Shown piece after piece: positions 9,039 through 18,049 of a stretch of DNA of 64,000 bases; the first letter of the stretch is position 1, and each line of letters opens with the position of its first letter. Both the position numbers and the translations under genes were made by a program. The stretch is from Bacillota bacterium. Its GTDB lineage: Bacteria; Bacillota; Clostridia; Acetivibrionales; DSM-1351. The stretch covers positions 1-64,000 of the forward strand of contig JAEWAX010000149.1 of assembly GCA_023391425.1 (NCBI GenBank), given 5' to 3'. Under the pieces are notes generated by a model. It did no database searches. It was not told where the DNA came from and saw nothing but the letters and a program-made list of their open reading frames with translations.

Positions 9039-10535
9039 TTAGCACAACAAGGAATCAGTGTCAATCTCTTTAATTTTCAAACCACTTGACTTTAAATCAC
9101 TAGCACAAGAAACAACTATTTTCATATTTGATTTATTTACAAAGTCTTCTTTTAGCTCTTCAATATTAGCTTCAACAATGGCAACCACTGAAGGGTGTAC
9201 TTCCACATTTAACGTTTTTGCATCAGATGTAAGCATATATTCCCTTATTTTCTTCAACACTTTCATCGCATTTGTATCCGCAGTGTATATTTTACCATTT
9301 CCTTCGCAATATGGGCAATCACAGGTCATAACTGTTGATAGTTCTTGCCTAATCTTCTTTCTAGTCATCTCAACAAGTCCTAGCTCAGTCATTCCCAAAA
9401 CGATTGCTTTTGTTCTATCGTTTTTCAAGCTTTGTCTCAGAGAATCAAGTACCATTTGCTGGTGCTCGCTATCATTCATATCAATAAAATCGATTACTAT
9501 TATTCCTCCAATATCTCTTAACCTCAACTGCTTTGCAATCTCTTTAGTAGCCTCAATATTGGTTTTTAAAACAGTATCCTCTAAATTATTATCCCCAACA
9601 AATTTGCCAGTATTTACATCAATTACGGTAAGTGCTTCCGTTCTATCAATAATAAGATAACCACCGCATTTAAGCCAAACTTTTCGAGCAAGAGCTCGTT
9701 CTATTTTGGTTTCTATCTGATAATAATCGAAAATCTCATATTCTTTTTGAAATAGTTCAACTCTGTTCTTTAAAGCTGGTGATATCATATCAACTAGCTC
9801 TAATACTTTGTAATACTCTTTTTCATCATTTATAATAAATTTATTAATATCCCACGTAAACAAATCCCTTACAGATCTATAAACCAAATTTATATCCTTG
9901 TGAATACATCTTGGAACAGGCCCACTGCTCTCCATTTGTTTAATTTTGCTCCACAGTCTTGTTAAAAATGACACATCCTCAACAAAATCTGCTTCATCCT
10001 TTCCCTCAGATACAGTTCTAACAATTAGACCCATACTATCGGGTTTTAGCTTTTCCGCTATTTTTTTCAGCCTTTGCCTTTCAGCATCATTTTCAATTCT
10101 ACGTGAAATACCCACGTAGTCTGCATTTGGAAGGAGTACAAGATTTCTTCCTGGTAGAGTTATGTGAGTTGATACTCTAGGGCCCTTCGTACCAATTGGT
10201 TCTTTTATGACTTGAACTGTTAACTCTTGTCCAACCTTTAAAATATCCGCAATGCTATATTCTGAATAATCGTGATAAACCTCTACCTCGTCATCAGAAT
10301 ATTCTTTTTGTGCAATTGCATCACCTACATACAAAAAAGCATTTTTCTCATATCCAATATCAATAAATGCAGCCTGCATACCGGGTAAAACACTACTAAC
10401 TATACCTCTATAGATATTACCAACTAGCCCTTGATGGCTCGTTCGCTCAATATGAATTTCTGCAAGCTCTTTATCCTCAAGTATGCCAACCCGTATTTCT
10501 CCAGCGCTGACATCCACAATCATTTCATTAATCAT
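9039..10535 (-). CDS. rng: Ribonuclease E/G family endoribonuclease
   Basis: Single-strand endoribonuclease for rRNA maturation and mRNA turnover. In the 498-residue protein: S1 domain (about 35-125, GNIYRGIVSSVLPGMQAAFI), the RNase E/G catalytic domain with GGYLIIDRTEALTVIDVNTG (two catalytic Asp after ID.T/VIDVN) and GGIIVIDFIDM, and the zinc-link CDCPYCEGNGKI near residue 410. Length fits RNase G rather than the longer RNase E. It is first in the conserved block with rplU-prp-rpmA and starts 19 bp after the DUF2344 gene. Confidence 0.93.
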   Translation of the reverse strand: MINEMIVDVSAGEIRVGILEDKELAEIHIERTSHQGLVGNIYRGIVSSVLPGMQAAFIDIGYEKNAFLYVGDAIAQKEYSDDEVEVYHDYSEYSIADILKVGQELTVQVIKEPIGTKGPRVSTHITLPGRNLVLLPNADYVGISRRIENDAERQRLKKIAEKLKPDSMGLIVRTVSEGKDEADFVEDVSFLTRLWSKIKQMESSGPVPRCIHKDINLVYRSVRDLFTWDINKFIINDEKEYYKVLELVDMISPALKNRVELFQKEYEIFDYYQIETKIERALARKVWLKCGGYLIIDRTEALTVIDVNTGKFVGDNNLEDTVLKTNIEATKEIAKQLRLRDIGGIIVIDFIDMNDSEHQQMVLDSLRQSLKNDRTKAIVLGMTELGLVEMTRKKIRQELSTVMTCDCPYCEGNGKIYTADTNAMKVLKKIREYMLTSDAKTLNVEVHPSVVAIVEANIEELKEDFVNKSNMKIVVSCASDLKSSGLKIKEIDTDSLLC

Positions 10536-10554
10536 CCAATCACCTCAAAAGTAA

Positions 10555-11265
10555 CTATAAAACAAGCCCGTCCATTGGATCTAAAAGTTGGTCCTGAGCT
10601 TTAACAAACAGCTTCGTCCTATGAATTCGATCAATTTCAAAATCAAAATTCAAAAATTCAGAAAGAGAATCTATTAAAAGTTCTGGTTTCAAGTTCGCCT
10701 TGCTTCCAGCACTAACTAACATTGTAAATTTTATAATATTAAAAACACCACATGGCTGTATTTCAAAATTCAAGTCAAAAATCATATCCCTTATATTTGT
10801 ATCCTTGATTCCACTTTTGGTTTTCTTTGCAACAACAATCTCTTCCTGGTCAAGGTATCTGTGGATTCCTGATTTTACGCTCTTTTCTGAGCAATCTGAC
10901 TTAGTGCCCACAATAACAACATACTCAGATGCTGCTATTGTAGCCATTATATTTTGTTTGGTCTTTCTAGCTTTTGCAGATAGTATTTCTAGTCCATTTG
11001 GAAGCTGTGAATTCAACCTCTTTACAAATTCATTTATAGAAAGTTCGTCGTCAGTAATCTCAAAATCTCCATATTCTGCATCACTTGTAACCCCAACACT
11101 CAAAGGTAAACCAAAAACCATACTTGGGTGCGGATTAAACCCCTGCGAATATGAAATCGGTAGTCTTGCTCTTCTTATTGCACGTTCAAATACCTTCATT
11201 AGGTCAAGATGTGATATAAATTTAACTTCATCACTACGCCTAAACTTCGTACGAATGTTAGTCAA
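10555..11265 (-). CDS. TIGR03936/DUF2344 family radical-SAM-associated protein
   Basis: A 236-residue protein with the family's opening TNIRTKFRRSDEVKFISHLDLM and the SQGFNPHPSMVFGLPLSVG motif, always found just after a TIGR03960 radical SAM gene and sometimes fused to it. Its reaction is unknown; RNA modification has been suggested. The TTG at 11265 is preferred: GGAGG lies 8 bp upstream, whereas an ATG at 11271 would leave only 2 bp. The start overlaps the end of the radical SAM gene by 8 bp, indicating translational coupling. Confidence 0.85.
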   Translation of the reverse strand: MTNIRTKFRRSDEVKFISHLDLMKVFERAIRRARLPISYSQGFNPHPSMVFGLPLSVGVTSDAEYGDFEITDDELSINEFVKRLNSQLPNGLEILSAKARKTKQNIMATIAASEYVVIVGTKSDCSEKSVKSGIHRYLDQEEIVVAKKTKSGIKDTNIRDMIFDLNFEIQPCGVFNIIKFTMLVSAGSKANLKPELLIDSLSEFLNFDFEIDRIHRTKLFVKAQDQLLDPMDGLVL

Positions 11266-13111
11266 TGTCATTACCTCCACAAATACCACTTTCGAATATA
11301 GCTGCACCGCATCCGCCGCAATCAACTCTACAGTTCGGTGTAATCTTACCTTCAGTGGCTTTCTTACTCTCATTTATTAAAAATTTCTTTGAGACACCTA
11401 TGTCTATATGATCCCAAGGTAATATTTCATCGTACTCTCTTTTACGCGTAGCATAAAAATATGGATTTACGCCGCACTCTTCAAAGGCTTTCATCCAAAC
11501 ATCATATTTAAAGAACTCACCCCAGCCATCAAACTTACATCCAAGTTCCCAGGCTTTAATCAAAACCTTGCAAATCCTTCTATCCCCACGTGCAAAAACA
11601 GCTTCCAGAAAACTTAATTTGTTTTCATGATAATTATAGGTAATCTGTTTTGAACGTATCTTTTCCTTCAAAAAAGCTTGCTTCTCAGATACATTTTCTC
11701 TATTATCCTGAGGTTCCCATTGAAATGGAGTAAAACACTTTGGGACAAAGGTAGCTGTACTGACGGTAACATTTAAACCCTTTCCTCTCTTTTCCATTGG
11801 GACCTTCTTGTATATATTTACAACCTTATGAGCTAAATCTGCAATTCCTTCTACATCCTCAAAGGTCTCGGTTGGTAATCCCAGCATGAAGTATAGTTTT
11901 ACACCGTTCCAGCCACCATTAAACGCAAGCGAAACGGCATTTAACAAATCCTCTTCTGTTACGCCTTTGTTAATTACATTTCTAAGCCTCTGCGTTCCAG
12001 CTTCAGGTGCAAAAGTCAGTCCACTCTTTCTTACTTTCTGAGCCTTCTGCATTAAATCTAATGAAAAAGAATCTAATCTTAAAGACGGAAGAGACAATCC
12101 AACTTTTCTCTCATCCATTTCATCAATAAGTTCTGAGGTTAGTTCTTCTAGCTCACTATAATCACTAGTGCTAAGAGATGTAAGTGATATTTCTTCATAG
12201 CCGGTGCTTTCCTCCAACTTCTTGGCTAGTTGCATCAATCTTTCATGGCTTTTTTCTCTAACAGGTCGATATACAAAACCAGCTTGACAGAATCTGCAGC
12301 CTCTTATACAGCCTCTAAAGACCTCAAGCATAATCCTATCATGCACAATGTCTGTGTATGGAACAATTATTTTTTCAGGATAATATGCTTTATCTAAGTC
12401 TTTTATAATACGCTTTTTTATCTTCACAGGGTATTGTGGTTTTAAAGGTGTAAAGCTCTTTATCGTACCATCTTCATTATAGTCAAACTCATAAAAGGAA
12501 GGCACATAAATACCCTCTATTTTTACTATTTCTTCAAGAAAATCAGTTCTTGTTTTTCCAGTATTCTTCCATTTAGCATAAACATCCATAACTTCATTAA
12601 TAATTTCTTCGCCCTCGCCCATCATAAAAAAGTCTACAATATCAGCAAGTGGCTCAGGATTGTATGCACAAGGTCCTCCTGCACAAACGAAAGGATCTTT
12701 ATCTCCCCTAGCCTGTGTTGTGATAGGAATTCCAGCAAGATCTAGCATATTTACTATATTTGAAAAGCTCATTTCATATTGAAGCGTAAAACCAACAAAA
12801 TCAAAGTTCCTAATTTCATCTTTAGTTTCAAGAGAGTATAAAGGTATGCTATTCTCACGCATCTTTACTTCCATGTCATTCCATGGTGCAAATACCCTTT
12901 CACAATAGCAATCCTCTCTCTCATTTAATAAATGATATAGTATTTTCATTCCAAGATGTGACATGCCTATTTCATAGGTATCTGGAAAACAAAAAGCAAA
13001 TCTAATGTCAACACTTTTGGGGTCTTTGATAACGCTATTCCACTCATTTCCGGTATATCTTGAAGGTTTTTCTACACTTTTTAGCAATCCATCCGATAGC
13101 TTGATACTCAT
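11258..13111 (-). CDS. TIGR03960 family B12-binding-domain/radical SAM protein
   Basis: A 617-residue protein with an N-terminal cobalamin-binding-like Rossmann domain (about 1-200, CFPDTYEIGMSHLGM) and a radical SAM domain with the cluster motif CIRGCRFCQAG near residue 270 (CxxxCxxC). The C-terminal extension is rich in cysteines (NCRVDCGGCGAAIFESGICGG), perhaps an auxiliary cluster or zinc site. The substrate is unknown. It pairs with the DUF2344 protein next to it, and the two precede RNase G and the ribosomal genes, a conserved Clostridia arrangement that hints at a translation or RNA role. GGAGG sits 5 bp before the ATG. Confidence 0.88.
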   Translation of the reverse strand: MSIKLSDGLLKSVEKPSRYTGNEWNSVIKDPKSVDIRFAFCFPDTYEIGMSHLGMKILYHLLNEREDCYCERVFAPWNDMEVKMRENSIPLYSLETKDEIRNFDFVGFTLQYEMSFSNIVNMLDLAGIPITTQARGDKDPFVCAGGPCAYNPEPLADIVDFFMMGEGEEIINEVMDVYAKWKNTGKTRTDFLEEIVKIEGIYVPSFYEFDYNEDGTIKSFTPLKPQYPVKIKKRIIKDLDKAYYPEKIIVPYTDIVHDRIMLEVFRGCIRGCRFCQAGFVYRPVREKSHERLMQLAKKLEESTGYEEISLTSLSTSDYSELEELTSELIDEMDERKVGLSLPSLRLDSFSLDLMQKAQKVRKSGLTFAPEAGTQRLRNVINKGVTEEDLLNAVSLAFNGGWNGVKLYFMLGLPTETFEDVEGIADLAHKVVNIYKKVPMEKRGKGLNVTVSTATFVPKCFTPFQWEPQDNRENVSEKQAFLKEKIRSKQITYNYHENKLSFLEAVFARGDRRICKVLIKAWELGCKFDGWGEFFKYDVWMKAFEECGVNPYFYATRKREYDEILPWDHIDIGVSKKFLINESKKATEGKITPNCRVDCGGCGAAIFESGICGGNDID

Positions 13112-13152
13112 TTATGCCTCCATAGCTAATTTATTTACATATTTAGTATTCC

Positions 13153-13191
13153 CAAAAATATAAGCGCTTCACTTATGTGAAAGTCGCTTAT
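13153..13191 (-). terminator. Terminator after tRNA-Pro
   Basis: ATAAGCG (13160-13166) pairs with CGCTTAT (13185-13191) with further pairing inside; on the minus strand ATTTTTGGG follows. It lies 6 bp past the tRNA 3' end. Confidence 0.8.
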
Positions 13192-13196
13192 AATAG

Positions 13197-13271
13197 TGGT
13201 CGGAGTGATGCGATTTGAACGCACAACCCCTTGCTCCCGAAGCAAGTACCCTACCGTTGGGCCACACCCCG
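13197..13271 (-). tRNA. tRNA-Pro (anticodon CGG)
   Basis: Cloverleaf readable on the minus strand: acceptor CGGGGTG with CACTCCG, anticodon arm CTTGC-TTCGGGA-GCAAG giving anticodon CGG, T arm GTTCAAATC, and encoded 3' CCA. 75 nt. Confidence 0.96.
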
Positions 13272-13327
13272 AAACTTCTTGTGAACAAAATCTTTTCTGA
13301 AAACTACATCTGAACTAAGTCTTCTTT

Positions 13328-13356
13328 ATTTTATTACTTAGTTACACAATTTACAA
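13328..13356 (-). promoter_or_regulatory. Candidate promoter of tRNA-Pro
   Basis: On the minus strand TTGTAA (13356-13351), a 17-bp spacer, TAAAAT (13333-13328), about 57 bp before the tRNA. The transcript start would be near 13321. Confidence 0.5.
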
Positions 13357-13392
13357 TACTAAAAATGTATGTATTGTGTAATAAATGCATTA

Positions 13393-14184
13393 TTATACCT
13401 TTATATGTTTAAATTCCTCTACTTTTTTGGTGATAAATTCCAAAACTTGCTTTTGCTCTGTTTTTCCAATTCCAGTTATATTAATAGGCTCACCAAAAGA
13501 TACACATACTGGTTCTTTTCTTTTAATTGGCCCAATATCCTTTATCAGCTTACCGGTAGTCATAAAATCAGTTTTTATAGCTATAGGTATAACAGGAACT
13601 CCAGCCTCTTTTGCTAGCTTGATTCCTAACGAATTAAATTTTTCCGGATTAAACTCTGCCTGTCTAGTTCCTTCTGGGAAAAGTATAATGGATGTACCAT
13701 TAGCAATAATATCTTTCCCTTCATTAATAACTTTAATTAAATCTTGCTTAGGATTTTTTCTTTCAAGAGTAATCGGATTTCGACTACGCATTACAGGCCC
13801 AAAAATTGGGTTTGAAACAAGGCTCTCTTTTACAACATAGGTTACTTCTTTTATAGTTGCAATTATACAGGGGAAAATAAAAGTTTCCAAGTCGCTCATA
13901 TGGTTACTCACAAAAACAACTGGCCCTTCAACTTTGTTTATATTTTCAATACCCTCAATAAACACTTTCCCGCCACTCTTCTCAACATCTTGCACAATTC
14001 TATAGCTGGAAGCTGCCCATGCCTCATTGTCATATTTACCCTTTAAAGCTAATTTACGCGCTTTTATTATCTCTTTGCCATACCCATAAATAAAATACCA
14101 TCTCGTATTTAAAAAAAGTTTATCAAGAATGTTCCTCTTATTTCCAGATGTTTTGTAATTTCCTTCAGTAAAATACTGTTTCAT
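13393..14184 (-). CDS. 1-acyl-sn-glycerol-3-phosphate acyltransferase-like protein (PlsC family)
   Basis: A 263-residue membrane-associated acyltransferase predicted to place an acyl chain on a lysophospholipid. The catalytic block NHMSDLETF near residues 92-100 corresponds to the NHx4D motif, but the fifth residue after His is Glu rather than Asp. The glycerolphosphate-binding FPEGTR motif is intact (near 169), as is VIPIAIK later on. Whether the Glu form acts on lysophosphatidate or another substrate cannot be said. Weak ribosome-binding site (GGATGTGA). It appears to be transcribed alone, ahead of the tRNA-Pro unit. Confidence 0.82.
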   Translation of the reverse strand: MKQYFTEGNYKTSGNKRNILDKLFLNTRWYFIYGYGKEIIKARKLALKGKYDNEAWAASSYRIVQDVEKSGGKVFIEGIENINKVEGPVVFVSNHMSDLETFIFPCIIATIKEVTYVVKESLVSNPIFGPVMRSRNPITLERKNPKQDLIKVINEGKDIIANGTSIILFPEGTRQAEFNPEKFNSLGIKLAKEAGVPVIPIAIKTDFMTTGKLIKDIGPIKRKEPVCVSFGEPINITGIGKTEQKQVLEFITKKVEEFKHIKV

Positions 14185-14353
14185 AATATCACATCCAATT
14201 TTATAAGTTGCATTTTACATCAAGTGTTATGAATAAAATGATTTAATTTAAGCCAATTAATATAATTATATATCACATATTATGCAATGTCTACCACCTC
14301 CTATATTCTCGATCAACATATACTTCCCCATATACTTTTCCAATTCTATCTTG

Positions 14354-14371
14354 TTGTATTCATGAATACAA
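14354..14371. promoter_or_regulatory. 18-bp perfect palindrome, possible operator
   Basis: TTGTATTCATGAATACAA is a perfect 18-bp palindrome 22 bp before the start of the twin-domain gene. It lies within the expected promoter or leader. A related but shorter near-palindrome occurs at 2551-2566. Confidence 0.4.
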
Positions 14372-14393
14372 ATATATCATGGAGGTATGCATT

Positions 14394-15818
14394 ATGAATC
14401 GTTTTATAATCATAACAAACAAGCGAAAATTAATGATATGCTTAATTGCAGTATTATTTATTATACTTTCTGCATTTATTCTAACAAAATTAGATTTTCC
14501 CCAAGCTGTTAAAACAGACACCTCAAAAACCTATACTGTAATGTCTCCAGAAGGTGAAAATCAACAATTGAAAGATATATTATCTTGTATTATACCTTCA
14601 GACAATAACATTCTTTTTGAAAATAGTAATAGAGACGTTGTAGCTGCAAATAATATATCAGATTCTACTAATGTGCCTCCTAGTGAGATTCTTAAAAAAG
14701 GAAAAAATTTGTCCTATTTTTTTATCTATTCTGATGAAGAATATCTCAGGCCTATTTATTCATATACTTGGAAGCAAGCATATTATCAAGGTTGGCTCTA
14801 TCTTCCGAGGAAAATTGTATCTGCAAGACATAGCCTTTTCACTTATAGCGGTGACACTAGCAAGGTATTCGATATAGAAGGAGAGTTAGGCTTTTATCCA
14901 AATATCTCAATTGATAATCAAAATTATATTAATTTTTTGATTTATAACTTTGATTTACAGAATGTAATTCAGCATGAAAACCAGATAGTAATTACTGGAA
15001 CACCTGTTAAAAAGGGTGTGCAAATAATATCCATAAAAATTGATGATGTTACTACTCAAATGAATGAAGCAGAACAAATTACGGTGCAGCTATGTACTCC
15101 TTCAGGCTTTGAAATTGACTATCAAAATATTAAATTAGCAAAAATGCCCGATGGAAAAGAGGATTTTGGTGCTGTTAAAGAAACTTTTTCAGTAACTAAT
15201 AATGATATAAGTGGATTAAACGAAATAAATAGTATACACGATATAAATGCTCAAAATAGTCTGCTAAGGAAAGAACTTACACACTACATTTCTGATTCAT
15301 CAAGATCCATTTTTTTTCAACATAACGGGAGTTATCAGACATCTAATGTTCTCAATACTAATATTGATTTAGAGGATGCCACCAAGTGCTCATCAAACAT
15401 AAAGTATAATGTTTGTTATAATAATCCCAAATATATTAGGCCTGTCTTTCATCCACAGTGGAAAGAAAATTATGATAGAGAATGGTGTTATATTCCAAGA
15501 AAAATGTATATCAATATGAGAAAACTGTTTGTTCTACCATCAGATAAAGAGGTTGCATATGACTTGTGCGGTGAATTAGGCTTTTTTGATGAATATAAAA
15601 CAATAAATAAAGATCAAGTTGGGTTGCTTATAAATAATTTTTTAGTTTCAAATATAAGTTTATTTGAGGATAATATTTTAGTAACAGGAACCCCATCGAG
15701 AAATGGGATCCAGGTTGTTAGCATAACAAAAACTAATCTCACGAAGTATAAGGAATACGCCGTAAGATTAGTTACAAAAGATCTGTGTGAATTTGATATT
15801 GATGTTATTAAAAATTAA
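14394..15818 (+). CDS. Membrane-anchored protein with two copies of an unknown domain
   Basis: I do not recognise this 474-residue protein. An N-terminal hydrophobic helix (about residues 13-34, MICLIAVLFIILSAFILTKL) would anchor it, leaving the rest outside. The exterior consists of two homologous segments, roughly 115-225 and 350-460, each with the order Y[LI]RP[IV], W...Y...W.Y[LI]PRK, a V.D..GELGF..-type stretch, a hydrophobic strand, and I[LV][IV]TGTP...G[IV]Q[IV][IV]SI. The two copies have diverged widely elsewhere, so the duplication is old. The ATG at 14394 is chosen because GGAGGT lies 7 bp upstream; an in-frame ATG at 14379 precedes that site. It converges on the ECF gene with a 9-bp gap. 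Confidence 0.75.
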   Translation: MNRFIIITNKRKLMICLIAVLFIILSAFILTKLDFPQAVKTDTSKTYTVMSPEGENQQLKDILSCIIPSDNNILFENSNRDVVAANNISDSTNVPPSEILKKGKNLSYFFIYSDEEYLRPIYSYTWKQAYYQGWLYLPRKIVSARHSLFTYSGDTSKVFDIEGELGFYPNISIDNQNYINFLIYNFDLQNVIQHENQIVITGTPVKKGVQIISIKIDDVTTQMNEAEQITVQLCTPSGFEIDYQNIKLAKMPDGKEDFGAVKETFSVTNNDISGLNEINSIHDINAQNSLLRKELTHYISDSSRSIFFQHNGSYQTSNVLNTNIDLEDATKCSSNIKYNVCYNNPKYIRPVFHPQWKENYDREWCYIPRKMYINMRKLFVLPSDKEVAYDLCGELGFFDEYKTINKDQVGLLINNFLVSNISLFEDNILVTGTPSRNGIQVVSITKTNLTKYKEYAVRLVTKDLCEFDIDVIKN

Positions 15819-15827
15819 TATTAATTA

Positions 15828-16364
15828 TTATAGTTTCTTAATAAGATTAGATTTATCTATGACTGCAATAAATGCGTATGCCACTATCGCACTAATAGCA
15901 CCTTGAATCAGGTTTCCAGGTAATTCAGCGACAATTGCTGTAAATGCCAACGATTTATCAATTAACCTTATTACAGTAAGTTCAAAAATGAAATACCCCA
16001 CAACCATAACAAGTGCACCTACTACTACCGATATTATTCGTCTAATATTTGAAGGTGCTTTATCACTATTTTTATTGGCAATTACGCCAACAATATATCC
16101 CTCTAAGCCCTTTACAATAAAGGTTATCGGAACAAATATAAAGGAACCATAGGCCAAGTCAGCCAATGCTGAACCGATTGCACCAGCAACAAAGCCTGAT
16201 TTTCTCCCAAAAAGGATCGCAGCTATCATAATAGCAGCATCTCCAATGTTAAAATAGCCTTGTGCAATTGGGCTAGGTATATGCAAAAAAGGTAAATAAG
16301 TAATTAGAAAAACCAATGCTATCATTAATGCACTTAATACAAGTTTTTTAATTGAGAATTTCAT
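15828..16364 (-). CDS. ECF transporter S component (substrate unknown)
   Basis: A 178-residue integral membrane protein with five to six hydrophobic segments and the ECF S-component pattern: LVLSALMIALVFLITYL near the start and FNIGDAAIMIAAILFG, where the 'GD' pocket motif is typical, followed by GAIGSALADLAYG. S components bind a vitamin or other micronutrient and use a shared EcfAA'T energising module, which is not in this window. It starts 18 bp after hom and probably shares its transcript. This suggests a link to amino-acid metabolism, but the ligand cannot be read from the sequence. Confidence 0.85.
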   Translation of the reverse strand: MKFSIKKLVLSALMIALVFLITYLPFLHIPSPIAQGYFNIGDAAIMIAAILFGRKSGFVAGAIGSALADLAYGSFIFVPITFIVKGLEGYIVGVIANKNSDKAPSNIRRIISVVVGALVMVVGYFIFELTVIRLIDKSLAFTAIVAELPGNLIQGAISAIVAYAFIAVIDKSNLIKKL

Positions 16365-16382
16365 ATATGTTCATCCTTTATT

Positions 16383-17636
16383 TTACTCTTCTTCTATTCT
16401 AATTATATTTGCTACTTCAATAATTAATCCCGATTCTTTAAGCCTTGCTATATCACTGTTAAGCTCTTTTTCAGTAGCAATTTTAGTAATAAATGCAAGC
16501 TCGTTATCTTGAGTTTTAGAATTTAGCTCCACAAAATTAATATTCTGTCCAAGTATTGAAGATATATTCTTTTTAGCTTCTGATATGTTACTAACTTTAG
16601 CTCTAACTAAGAATTTTGCTGAGCTATCTTCTAAAGCAATAATATTATTTGCTTGATTTCTAACCCAAACATTCATTGTACCGAAGTCAGGATGCTTTGC
16701 AATATCTATTACGTCTGCTACAACAGCACTTGCAGTAGGTAATTTACCTGCTCCTCTACCATAAAACATAGCATCTCCAATAGCATTTCCCTTTACAACA
16801 ATAGCATTAAACACGTCTTCAACATTTGCTAAAGGATGCTCTTTTGAAATAATAGCAGGACTTACACGAGCAAAAATCTTATCATCTACCCTTCTACTGA
16901 TAGCTATTAGTTTAATAACACCATTCATTGCCTCAGCGTATTTCATATCATCTATAGTAATTTTTGTAATGCCCTCAGTATAGATATTTGAAAAGTCAAC
17001 AAATTCATTGTATGCTATTGAAGACAAAATTGCCAATTTTCTACAGGCATCATGTCCCTCTACATCAGCAGTTGGATTCTGCTCAGCATACCCATTCTGC
17101 TGTGCCTCTTTTAGTGCTGTTTCAAAGCTTTTGCCTTCTTTTCTCATGTGAGTCAAAATATAATTTGTAGTACCATTGAGTATTCCTGTAATACCATTAA
17201 TCTCATTTGCAGCAAGACATTGATTAAGTGGTCGAATAATTGGTATTCCGCCACCCACACTTGCCTCAAACAAATAGCTTACACCATTTTCTTTTGCTAA
17301 CTTCAAAAGCTCTGGTCCCTGTGCCGCAACAAGCTCTTTATTTGATGTAACAACATTTTTGCCAGCCATCAATGCTCTTTTTGTAAACTCAGCAGCAATT
17401 TTAACTCCACCAATTGTCTCCACAACTACATCTACACTACTATCATTAAAAACATCATCTGCATTCTTCGTGAATACGTCCCCATAAGGGCTATTAGGAA
17501 AATCTCTAATATCTACAATCCATTTAACTCGTATTTCATTTCCAGCACGTTGTTTGATACTATCGCTGTTGATTTTAATTACTTCAGCTACTCCAGACCC
17601 AACCACTCCAAAACCTAAAATTGCAACATTAATCAT
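16383..17636 (-). CDS. hom: Homoserine dehydrogenase
   Basis: Reduces aspartate semialdehyde to homoserine with NAD(P)H, the branch to threonine and methionine. The 417-residue protein has GFGVVGSGVAEVI (Rossmann fold, residues 8-20), SNKELVA, GGGIPIIRPL, and the catalytic-domain GILNGTTNYILT, then a short C-terminal regulatory ACT-like domain (about 345-417), usually the site of threonine feedback. GGAGGTTATTTT precedes the ATG; that Shine-Dalgarno is the edge of a 184-bp tandem repeat. It follows a pheB-type ACT gene and thrC on the same strand; thrB and the aspartokinase are not here. Confidence 0.96.
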   Translation of the reverse strand: MINVAILGFGVVGSGVAEVIKINSDSIKQRAGNEIRVKWIVDIRDFPNSPYGDVFTKNADDVFNDSSVDVVVETIGGVKIAAEFTKRALMAGKNVVTSNKELVAAQGPELLKLAKENGVSYLFEASVGGGIPIIRPLNQCLAANEINGITGILNGTTNYILTHMRKEGKSFETALKEAQQNGYAEQNPTADVEGHDACRKLAILSSIAYNEFVDFSNIYTEGITKITIDDMKYAEAMNGVIKLIAISRRVDDKIFARVSPAIISKEHPLANVEDVFNAIVVKGNAIGDAMFYGRGAGKLPTASAVVADVIDIAKHPDFGTMNVWVRNQANNIIALEDSSAKFLVRAKVSNISEAKKNISSILGQNINFVELNSKTQDNELAFITKIATEKELNSDIARLKESGLIIEVANIIRIEEE

Positions 17637-17640
17637 AAAA

Positions 17641-18049
17641 TAACCTCCATGAGCCGCATAGCGACTATAAAAATTTGAAATACTACCATCCTCTATCGCT
17701 ATAAGGCGAATAAAGGAGGTTATTTAGCCAGCGCGCGTTTGCGTAGCGCATGCGGAGCAAAATCTCGCACGACGACTAATTCATAGGTTAACTTGGAAGA
17801 TGAGCGTAGCGGAATCGTTCAAGTTAACCTCCATGAGCCGCATAGCGACTATAATAATTTGATATACTACCAGCCTTCATCGCTATAAGGCGAATAGAGG
17901 AGGTTATTTAGCCATGCGCGTTTGCGTAGCGCATACGGAGCAAAATCTCGCGCAGCGACTAATTCATAGGTTAACTTGAAAGATGGACGTAGCGAAATCA
18001 TTCAAGTTAGCCTCCATGAGCCGCATAGCGACTATAAAAATTTGAAATA
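17641..18049. repeat. Tandem repeat, about 184 bp x 2.2, between pheB and hom
   Basis: Two full units (17641-17824 and 17825-18007) and a partial third (18008 to about 18049), about 85-90% alike. Each begins TA(A/G)CCTCCATGAGCCGCAT and contains ATAGCGA/TCGCTAT inverted segments, GCGTAGCGCAT, and GGAGGTTA/TAACCTCC pairs able to fold. Unit 1 begins at the hom ribosome-binding site, so each unit carries a copy of that site on the minus strand. The partial unit ends at the pheB stop codon. Confidence 0.93.

Noticed and set aside
9058..9660. 200-codon frame antisense to rng
   Set aside because: Shadow of the rng codons; hydrophobic composition comes from the complementary strand.
17641..18049. 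CRISPR array
   Set aside because: Units are about 184 bp, alike over their whole length with no unique spacers; it is an ordinary tandem repeat.
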